A stretch of DNA of 64,000 bases from Enchytraeus crypticus. Lineage: Eukaryota > Annelida > Clitellata > Enchytraeida > Enchytraeidae. Position 1 is the first letter of the stretch; each line of letters begins with the position of its first letter. The translations under genes were made by a program, and so were the position numbers. Below, in pieces: positions 54,891 to 64,000 of this stretch. The DNA lies in assembly GCA_905160935.1 (NCBI GenBank), contig CAJHZI010000493.1:1074501-1138500 (forward strand), given 5' to 3'. A model generated the notes under the pieces. That model searched no databases. It was not told where the DNA came from and saw only the letters and a list, made by a program, of their open reading frames with translations.

Positions 54891-54957
54891 CTGTAGTTTG
54901 TACCATGCGCTGGCCTAGTCTCAGCACATAGCGATATTCCTTGATGGCTTGAGTGCG
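54891..54957 (-). other. Candidate exon end with consensus donor (minus strand)
   Basis: On the minus strand the frame AIKEYRYVLRLGQRMVQTT runs into CAG|GTAAGTGTGC, a near-perfect donor. It is not repeat-derived as far as I can see. No acceptor is convincing on its 5' side. It may be the end of a first exon of a minus-strand gene between the transporter and the ankyrin gene. Confidence 0.3.
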
Positions 54958-55282
54958 TTAGGTAGGATTATTCATAAAACAAACACTTACTAGTCATATA
55001 AATGCAGCCTAAATTATGAAATAGATAGTCCTATATACAGTTTGATATTCACATTCAAAATTATGTTGTTTTCACTATTTTGAGGTTTCTCCTAAGCTTG
55101 CTTAATGCTATTGAGCTACAATGTGGCGCAATTGCGTCAAACTTTAACAAGTGGCCGGCCAATTGATTTATTTTAAAAGTCGCACAAATTCATGTAGATA
55201 TATTCAGAATTTTCGATATTAATATAAGACGTTTCCAAGTCCAAGAAATTAAGAGCAGAAGGAAACTTTGCATCAGTTTAGG

Positions 55283-55410
55283 ATAAGGAATAGACTTCGT
55301 GAAGGGATTAACTTGTTGATCTAAGGAGTGCTCTTATGGAGCGAAATAACAGATTTTGAGAATGAATATGTACGTTGAATCTGCCACTTGGCAGTGCACT
55401 GAAGAAAAAT
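55283..55410 (+). mobile_element. H-GAA family 3' fragment
   Basis: GACTTCGTGAAGGGATTAAC, TTGATCTAAGGAGTGCTCTT and CTTGGCAGTGCACTGAAGAA, about 270 bp before the ankyrin exon. Confidence 0.78.
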
Positions 55411-55691
55411 TAATATAAATTAATTAAAATATGATGCGAATTCTTTTTGAAAGGGAATAAAAGTAAAAAAGTGCATAAGCCTATATAACTGCACTTATAA
55501 AAAGAAAAAGCTGCGGCTCCACTTTAGTACTGCACGAAGGCTTATATAATAAATATCTGAAGTTAATGAAAGATGTCATATGTAGTAGCCTATTTGAAAG
55601 TACTGAATAACTGTATTTTTCAGACATAGCAGCTTCACTAATTGCGAAATTTCCTTTGGTTTTAATTTTATTTGCAGTTATAAAAAGTCGC

Positions 55692-58600
55692 ATGGACAAT
55701 GAGGAAATGATGAGTTACGCAGAGGAAGAAAATGATGAATCATCCACGTCGCACGGTGCAGACGCAGAGGAGATGACTCTAATGATATGTATAGAGGAAG
55801 GAAAAGAGGCGTTGGCCATATCTCAGATGAAGAGAGGACTTTCAGCAGAACAATATGTAACAAGTAATGGTCGTACAGCGCTGATGATGGCTGTTGAATG
55901 TCAGAGATCTGCTGAATTAGTGCGAGCAGTGCTTCAACATGGTGGATCATGTAACGTTGACAAGAGGAACAATCGTGGTCACACAGCTCTCATGTTAGTT
56001 GCTGAGAGAGGTAACAATGACGTCACGAGGACACTGATAGAATCTGGAGCTGATGTTAATGCTAGAGATACTAAGAACGGAATGACAGCGCTGATGTTTG
56101 CTGCTTGGAGAGGTAGAAATGACGTCACGACGACACTGATAGAATCTGGAGCTGATGTTAATGCTAGAGATACTAAGAACGGAATGACAGCGCTGACGTT
56201 TGCTGCTTGGAGAGGTAACAATGACGTCATGAAGTCACTGATAGAATCTGGAGCTCATGTTAATGCAAGAGATACTGAGAACGGAATGACAGTGCTGATG
56301 TATGCTGCTGAGAGTGGTAACAATGACGCCATGAGGTCCCTGATAGAATCTGGAGCTGATGCTAATGCTAGAGATACTGAGAGCGGAATGACAGTGCTGA
56401 TGTATGCTGATTGGAAAGGTAGAAATGACGTCATGAGGACATTGATAGAATCTGGAGCTGATGTTAATGCTAGAGATACTAAGAAAGGGAAGACACCGCT
56501 GATATATGCTGCTGAGAGTGGTAACAATGACGTCATGAGGTCGCTGATAGAATCTGGAGCTGATGTTAATGCTAGAGATACTGAGAACGGAAAGACAGTC
56601 CTGATGTATGCTGCTGAGAGTGGTAACAATGACGTCATGACGTCGCTTATAGAATCTGGAGCTGATGTTAATGCTAGAGATACTGAGAGCGGAATGACAG
56701 TGCTGATGTATGCTGCTGAGAGTGGTAACAATGACGTCATGAGGTCGCTGATAGAATCTGGAGCTGACGTTAATGCAAGAGATACTGACAACGGAATGAC
56801 AGCGCTGATGTTTGCTGCTTGGATAGGTAGAAATGACGTCATGAGGACATTGATAGAATCTGGAGCTGATGTTAATGCTAGAGTACTAAGAAAGGGAAGA
56901 CCCGCTGATATATGCTGCTGAGAGTGGTAACAATGACGTCATGAGGTCGCTGATAGAATCTGGAGCTGATGTTAATGCTAGAGATACTAAGAAAGGGAAG
57001 ACACCGCTGATATATGCTGCTGAGAGTGGTAACAATGACGTCATGAGGTCACTGATAGAATCTGGAGCTGACGTTAATGCTAGAGATACTGAGAACGGAA
57101 TGACAATGCTGATGTATGCTGATTGGAAAGGTAGAAATGAAGTCATGAGGACATTGATAGAATCTGGAGCTGATGTTAATGCTAGAGATGCTGAGAACGG
57201 ACAGACAGCGCTGATGTTTGCTGCTTGGAGAGGTAACAATGACGTCATGAAGTCACTGATAGAATCTGGAGCTGATGTTAATGCAAGAGATACTGAGAAC
57301 GGACAGACAGCGCTGATGTTTGCTGCTTGGAGAGGTAACAATGACGTCATGAAGTCACTGATAGAATCTGGAGCTGATGTTAATGCAAGAGATACTAAGA
57401 ACGGAATGACAACGCTGATGTTTGCTGCTTGGACAGGTAGAAATGACGTCATGAGGACATTGATAGAATCTGGAGCTGATGTTAATGCTAGAGATACTGA
57501 GAAAGGGAAGACAGCGCTGATGTATGCTGCCGAGAGTGGTAACAATGACGTCATGAGGTCGCTGATAGAATCTGGAGCTGATGTTAATGCTGGAGATACT
57601 GAGAACGGAAAGACAGCCCTGATGTATGCTGCTAGGAGTGGTAACAATGACGTCATGAGGTCACTGATAGAATCTGGAGCTGACGTTAATGCTAGAGATA
57701 CTGAGAACGGAATGACAATGCTGATGTATGCTGATTGGAAAGGTAGAAATGAAGTCATGAGGACATTGATAGAATCTGGAGCTGATGTTAATGCTAGAGA
57801 TGCTGAGAACGGACAGACAGCGCTGATGTTTGCTGCTTGGAGAGGTAACAATGACGTCATGAAGTCACTGATAGAATCTGGAGCTGATGTTAATGCAAGA
57901 GATACTGAGAACGGACAGACAGCGCTGATGTTTGCTGCTTGGAGAGGTAACAATGACGTCATGAAGTCACTGATAGAATCTGGAGCTGATGTTAATGCAA
58001 GAGATACTAAGAACGGAATGACAACGCTGATGTTTGCTGCTTGGAAAGGTAGAAATGACGTCATGAGGACATTGATAGAATCTGGAGCTGATGTTAATGC
58101 TAGAGATACTAAGGAAGGGAAGACACCGCTGATATATGCTGCTGAGAGTGGTAACAATGACGTCATGAGGTCGCTGATAGAATCTGGAGCTGATGTTAAT
58201 GCTAGAGATACTGAGAGCGGAATGACAGTGCTGATGTATGCTGCTGAGAGTGGTAACAATGACGTCATGAGGTCGCTGATAGAATCTGGAGCTGATGTTA
58301 ATGCTAGAGATACTGAGAACGGAATGACAATGCTGATGTATGCTGATTGGAAAGGTAGAAATGACGTCATGAAGACATTGATAGAATCTGGAGCTGATGT
58401 TAATGCTAGAGATACTAAGAACAGAATGACAGCGCTGATGTATGCTGCTTGGAGAGGTAACAATGACGTCATGAGGTCACTGATAGAATCTGGAGCTGAT
58501 GTTAATGCAAGAGATACTGAGAAAGGGAAGACAGCGCTGATGTATGCTGCCGAGAGTGGTAACAATGACGTCATGAGGTCGCTGATAGAATCTGGAGCTG

Positions 58601-61600
58601 ATGTTAATGCTGGAGATACTGAGAACAGAATGACAGCGCTGATGTTTGCTGCTTGGAAAGGTAGAAATGACGTCATGAGGACATTGATAGAATCTGGAGC
58701 TGATGTTAATGCTAGAGATACTAAGAAAAGGAAGACACCGCTGATATATGCTGCTGAGAGTGGTAACAATGACGTCATGAGGTCGCTGATAGAATCTGGA
58801 GCTGATGTTAATGCTAGAGATACTGAGAGCGGAATGACAGTGCTGATGTATGCTGCTGAGAGTGGTAACAATGACGTCATGAGGTCGCTGATAGAATCTG
58901 GAGCTGATGTTAATGCTAGAGATACTGAGAGCGGAATGACAGTGCTGATGTATGCTGCTGAGAGTGGTAACAATGACGTCATGAGGGCGCTGATAGAATC
59001 TGGAGCTGATGTTAATGCTAGAGATACTGAGAACGGAATGACAATGCTGATGTATGCTGATTGGAAAGGTAGAAATGATGTCATGAGGACATTGATAGAA
59101 TCTGGAGCTGATGTTAATGCTAGAGATACTAAGGACAGAATGACAGCGCTGATGTATGCTGCTTGGAGAGGTAACAATGACGTCATGAAGTCACTGATAG
59201 AATCTGGAGCTGATGTTAATGCTAGAGATGCTGAGAACGGACAGACAGCGCTGATGTTTGCTGCTTGGAGAGGTAACAATGACGTCATGAAGTCACTGAT
59301 AGAATCTGGAGCTGATGTTAATGCAAGAGATACTAAGAACGGAATGACAACGCTGATGTTTGCTGCTTGGAAAGGTAGAAATGACGTCATGAGGACATTG
59401 ATAGAATCTGGAGCTGATGTTAATGCTAGAGATACTAAGAAAGGGAAGACACCGCTGATATATGCTGCTGAGAGTGGTAACAATGACGTCATGAGGTCGC
59501 TGATAGAATCTGGAGCTGATGTTAATGCTAGAGATACTGAGAAAGGGAAGACAGCGCTGATGTATGCTGCCGAGAGTGGTAACAATGACGTCATGAGGTC
59601 ACTGATAGAATCTGGAGCTGACGTTAATGCTAGAGATACTGAGAACGGAATGACAATGCTGATGTATGCTGATTGGAAAGGTAGAAATGAAGTCATGAGG
59701 ACATTGATAGAATCTGGAGCTGATGTTAATGCTAGAGATACTAAGAACAGAATGACAGCGCTGATGTATGCTGCTTGGAGAGGTAACAATGACGTCATGA
59801 AGTCACTGATAGAATCTGGAGCTGATGTTAATGCAAGAGATACTGAGAACGGACAGACAGCGCTGATGTTTGCTGCTTGGAGAGGTAACAATGACGTCAT
59901 GAAGTCACTGATAGAATCTGGAGCTGATGTTAATGCAAGAGATACTAAGAACGGAATGACAACGCTGATGTTTTATGCTTGCAGAGGTAGAAATGACGTC
60001 ACGAGGACACTGATAGAATCTGGAGCTGATGTTAATGCTAGAGATACTAAGAACAGAATGACAGCGCTGATGTATGCTGCTTGGAGAGGTAACAATGACG
60101 TCATGAAGTCACTGATAGAATCTGGAGCTGATGTTAATGCTAGAGATGCTGAGAACGGACAGACAGCGCTGATGTTTGCTGCTTGGAGAGGTAACAATGA
60201 CGTCATGAAGTCACTGATAGAATCTGGAGCTGATGTTAATGCAAGAGATACTAAGAACGGAATGACAACGCTGATGTTTTATGCTTGCAGAGGTAGAAAT
60301 GACGTCACGAGGACACTGATAGAATCTGGAGCTGATGTTAATGCTAGAGATACTAAGAACGGAATGACAGCGCTGATGTTTGCTGCTTGGAAAGGTAGAA
60401 ATGACGTCATGTGGACATTGATAGAATCTGGAGCTGATGTTAATGCTAGAGATACTAAGAACAGAATGACAGCGCTGATGTATGCTGCTGAGAGTGGTAA
60501 CAATGACGGCATGAGGTCGCTGATAGAATCTGGAGCTGATGTTAATGCTAGAGATACTGAGAACGGGAAAAAACGTACTGATGTAGCTGCTGAGCGTGGT
60601 AACAAGAAGTCAGACCGTCGCTTTATCAGAATCTGGAGCCGGATGTTAATGCTAGAGATACGGAGAGGGGAAATGACAGGCTGATGTATGATGCTGAGAG
60701 TGGTAACAATGACGTCATGAAGGTCGATGATAGAATCTGGAGGCTATGTGAAGGTAGAGATACTGAGAACGGAATGACAATGCTGATGTATGCTGATTGG
60801 AAAGGTAGAAATGATCTCATGAGGACATTGATAGAATCTGGAGCTGATGTTAATGCTAGAGATACTAAGAACAGAATGACAGCGCTGATGTATGCTGCCG
60901 AGAGTGGTAACAATGACGTCATGAGGTCACTGATAGAATCTGGAGCTGATGTTAATGCAAGAGATACTGAGAAAGGGAAGACAGCGCTGATGTATGCTGC
61001 CGAGAGTGGTACCAATGACGTCATGAGGTCGCTGATAGAATCTGGAGCTGATGTTAATGCTGGAGATACTGAGAACGGAAAGACAGTCCTGATGTATGCT
61101 GCTGGGAGTGGTAGCAATGACGTCATGAGGTCACTGATAGAATCTGGAGCTGATGTTAATGCTAGAGATACTGAGAACGGAATGACAGTGCTGATGTATG
61201 CTGCTAGGAGTTGTCGTAATGACGTCGTGAGGACATTGATAGAATCTGGAGCTGATGTTAATGCTAGACTTAAGAACGGAATGACAGTGTTGATGTATGC
61301 TGCTTCGGGAGGTAGCAGTGATATTATGAGGACACTGATAGAATCTGGAGCTGATGTTAATGATAGAGTTACTAAGATCGGAAAGATAGTGCTGATGTAT
61401 GCTTCTTCTGCTTGGCATGGTATCAATGACGTCATGAGGACACTGATAGAATCTGGAGCTGATGTTAATGCTAGAGATACTAAGAACGGAATGACAGTGC
61501 TGATGTTTGCTGCTTGGAGCGGTAGAAATGACGTCATGAGGATATTGATAGAATCTGGAGCTGATGTTAATGCTAGAGATACTAAGAACAGAATGACAGC

Positions 61601-64000
61601 GCTGATGTGTGCTGCTTGGAGAGGTAACAGTGACGTCATGAAGTCACTGATAGAATCTGGAGCTGATGTTAATGCAAGAGATACTAAGAAAGGGAAGACA
61701 GCGCTGATGTATGTTGCTGAGAGTGGTAACAATGACGTCATGAGGTCGGTGATAGGATCTGGAGCTGATGTTAATGCTAGAGATACTGAGAACGGAATGA
61801 CAGTGCTGATGTATGCTGCTAGGAGTGGTAATAATGACGCCGTGAGGACACTGATAGAATATGAAGCCGATGTTAATGTTAGAGATATACACGGAGTGAC
61901 AGCGTTGATGTATGCTGCTGGGATAGGTAGAAACGATGTCGTGAGGACACTGATAGAATTTAGTGCTGATGTTAATGTTAAGGATTTATACGGGGCGACT
62001 GCGTTGATTAAGGCTGTTGCGGGAGATAAAAATTATATACATGTAGTGAAGACGTTATTAGAAGCTCAAGCTGACATCAATGCTAAAGATGAGGACGAAG
62101 CTACGGCGCTAGTATTAGCCGCAAGAGGCTTTAAAAGTTCAATATTCCAATTGCTACAACTAAAACTTTTGGAAACAGATAGGCCTACACAAAACATATT
62201 TTCCCGAACCACAATCATGCTATTCGAAGAGCTTTCTCAGTTTGACATCGGTGATAATATTCTTAAATTTAAAATGTGGAACATCAAGAATGAATCATGG
62301 AGTGACATGTCTTTGGAAGAATCCTCTTTAGAAAGATTAGAAGAATCTATTAGGAGTGATACCTCTGATGTCATAGCATACGACTTGTCTGCGAATGAAG
62401 AGTTTGACAGGACTAGTTACTCTCTTACTGGATGTTCTAATGGAGAGTTTCAAGACAAAGCAATAAATTTAATCTTAAAACTATGTTGTAGCAAACAAGA
62501 GAATTATCGGTTTTTCACCCGCGCTAAATTTACCAGTGTGAGGGATAAAATATGTCGCATGAGTAACGTTAAAATACTGGTAAATGTTCCTAAAGGTTCA
62601 GTGTATGATTCAGCTCAAGTACATTTAAGAGAACACTACAGAAAAGAGCAAATAAGAAATTGTAACAAGCCGCTCTCATCGTGTTCAGGTAAAGATCGAT
62701 GTTTACGACATTTTACTATGACAGCTGTGTGGATCATTGATGATCCAGGTGATGTTGAGATAGAAAGCTGTTATGATAGCTCTATTGAAATTGCATCTAT
62801 TGTAATATCGGATAACCAAGGCAATAAAGCAATAGCTAATATTAAAAGAGGGAGTTTCATAAGCTGGGAAAATATTCAAATTGAATTTAGCAAACTTTCC
62901 GGTAGCAAAGAGAAACTCTGTGTGTATGCCGTAATGCTGCCACTAGAACCTTACAAAGTAAATGAACTGAATATTTATGAAACAAAGAAAATCCTAAGAA
63001 TATGTATTTCAAGATACCATGGATTCGCAGACATTCTGTATATATATTCTGGAAACATACATGATAATGAATGTTTATTAGACGTCATATTAGATACTCA
63101 CTTGAATTTTGAAAGTTCCTTTGACCTGTCTCAACTTCTTGAACTTCTGATACGAAGCGGATTAAATTTAAACAACTGCTCAAAAAAGTCTCTTCTGGAA
63201 GAAATATTGAATCGGATTTGTCGTTTCACAAATATTGAGGAGATTTTGAATATTTTGATAAATAATTTCAGAACTCACTTGTGTCTGACAAATCAACAGA
63301 GAATTCGCATAGTTTGTAAATTCGTAGGTATGAAATTAGGTGAATACTTTTCGCTTGACGATAAATTGTATGATTTACCATCTGATGCAGCGAACGTATT
63401 GAAACAACATGTTGATTTTTCGACTATTCAAAAAGTAGATAGGCAAATGTTCGAATATCAGCGCTTTTGCTCGGAATGTACGAATAAATTAAAGCATTTT
63501 AACCTGCCAATACCCGAATTATGCAACCCTTATCTACTACTGCAATCAAATGATCTTGACGCTTGTCCAAATACGTATGAACTTGAAGACATAACACATC
63601 AAGACTGTAATTGTTCAAAAATTTGCAGAGTTTCCTATATCATAAGATGTTTGTTTAAAATGCATCAGTACAAGCGAATTAGCTCATGCGAACATAGTAA
63701 ACGCTCTGACGTTATTGTGGATTACACTACGGATTCGTTATTCTTTAGGAAGAATTGCAAGAGCTTCGCGGTCGACACACTTGGTAGAAATATATTACAT
63801 ATTTTCCCTTTCATTGAAGTAGAACTTCAATCTACCCTAGGCCCATATAGCGTCTATTATTTCACGACACTACTGAGGACATTTCATCACTCTCTTATCA
63901 ACCTAGCTGACAATTTTGGACAAACCCCGCTGCATTATTTGGCAAGGTATGGCAATAGAGAGGAATTTGAAATGTTTCAGCGATTAAACGTTGATAGTGA
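55692..64000 (+). CDS. Giant ankyrin-repeat protein (one exon, runs off the window; two frame-break clusters)
   Basis: The exon appears to begin at 55678 after a strong acceptor (TTTTAATTTTATTTGCAG). The first ATG inside it is 55692 (CGCATGGAC), followed by an acidic leader (DNEEMMSYAEEENDES), which I take as the start; a 5' UTR exon or an internal exon are both possible. From about residue 58 the protein is about 61 ankyrin repeats of 34 residues (pattern NGMTALMYAAESGNND, VMRSLIESGADVNARDT), then a C-terminal region of about 600 residues ending in two more ankyrin-like units (LGRNILHIF; DNFGQTPLHYLARYGN), still open at 64000. Ankyrin repeats mediate protein binding; no partner can be named. 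No signal peptide or membrane helix is evident. Frames: 55692 to about 56884 in one, about 56906-60684 in the next, from about 60770 back in the first. Lesions are single-base indels. Either assembly error or a decaying gene could explain them; the intact remainder favours the former. Confidence 0.8.
56883..56906 (+). other. First frame-break cluster in the ankyrin exon
   Basis: Against the repeat consensus, one A is missing in GAG(A)TACTAAG and another in GAC(A)CCGCTG, 18 bp apart. The net loss of 2 nt shifts the frame and gives a stop at 56919-56921. Confidence 0.85.
60560..60770 (+). other. Second, broad frame-break and mismatch cluster in the ankyrin exon
   Basis: Two repeat units show a sudden burst of substitutions and indels (for example GGGAAAAAACGTACTGATG, AAGAAGTCAGACCGTCGC, GTCATGAAGGTCGATGATAG), while units on both sides are near consensus. 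The frame returns to the first one afterwards. The pattern fits poorly resolved reads in a long array better than natural drift. Confidence 0.75.
62150..64000 (+). other. C-terminal region of the ankyrin protein, unrecognised
   Basis: About 600 residues without frame breaks. Visible landmarks: NVKILVNVPKGSVYDSAQVH at about 62565-62625; MTAVWIIDDPGDVEIE at about 62718-62765; a Cys-rich stretch near 63475-63700 (CSECTNKL, DCNCSKICR, SSCEHSKRS); and ankyrin-like VDTLGRNILHIF and NLADNFGQTPLHYL near the end. The codons are not repetitive, so this part is under ordinary coding constraint. I cannot assign a domain. Confidence 0.7.

Larger units (their letters stand above)
55866..62150 (+). repeat. 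102-bp ankyrin-coding tandem array with higher-order units
   Basis: About 61 units of 102 bp (34 codons, one more than the usual 33). The core GAATCTGGAGCTGATGTTAA and TGACGTCATGAGG is almost invariant. Unit types differ in a few codons (AESGNND, AAWRGNND, ADWKGRN, ARDTENGQT, KKGKTP). Longer duplications are visible: a 612-bp block (six units) from 57071 recurs from 57683, and a three-unit 306-bp block with FYACRGRND recurs at 59971 and 60277. Edge repeats at both ends are diverged, as expected for expansion from the middle. Confidence 0.93.

Noticed and set aside
56886-59900. 1,004-codon open frame antisense to the ankyrin array (and similar ones at 56255-56842 and 60626-61741)
   Set aside because: It is the mirror of the 102-bp repeat: the unit has no stop in that antisense frame, so any array length stays open. 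Its content (MTSLLPLSAAYIS, LALTSAPDSI) is the literal complement of the ankyrin codons and has no start context or splice signals.

Overview
This window is nuclear DNA from an animal, most likely a protostome invertebrate. The evidence is multi-exon genes with GT-AG introns, AT-rich introns of 1-13 kb, tRNA-derived SINEs, 3' ends of non-LTR retrotransposons, and a couch-potato/RBPMS RNA-binding gene whose RRM peptide resembles protostome couch potato. I cannot name the species or phylum from the sequence alone.

Left part (1-20.2 kb), minus strand: three small coding exons of a couch-potato/RBPMS-type RRM gene (20056-20160, 6948-7025, 2989-3042). They join in phase 0 and give the N-terminus plus the first half of the RRM; the rest lies beyond position 1. 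The large introns hold SINEs, LINE tails and minisatellites. From 20.2 to 38.4 kb no gene is certain. This interval has tandem arrays, at least two 5'-truncated LINE 3' ends, an X-box-like palindrome, and two weak candidate minus-strand exons.

Middle part (38.4-49.7 kb), plus strand: a six-exon major-facilitator gene of the monocarboxylate transporter (SLC16/MCT-like) type. The joined frame is open for 536 residues, but the stretch expected to carry the second membrane helix is missing from the exons I can find. Two of its splice sites are embedded in tandem arrays whose unit carries the splice site itself. Two antisense LINE fragments lie in its introns.

Right part (55.7 kb to the end), plus strand: one giant exon encoding an ankyrin-repeat protein of at least about 2,770 residues. 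It has about 61 nearly identical 34-residue (102-bp) repeats with higher-order duplications, followed by a C-terminal region of about 600 residues that I do not recognise; the exon runs off the window. Two clusters of frame breaks interrupt it. Nearly every repeat contains the palindrome TGACGTCA (a perfect CRE/ATF site) as part of its codons.

Repeats dominate the rest: about 25 unrelated minisatellites (units of 17-63 bp), many GA/CT and TA tracts, and five dispersed element families called here SINE-1, SINE-2, SINE-3, the 'ACGTC' LINE-tail family, and two head-sharing families (H-GAA and H-GAT). Several fold-back palindromes stand out, including a perfect 31-bp stem with a 2-nt loop. The three recognised genes have no evident functional link.
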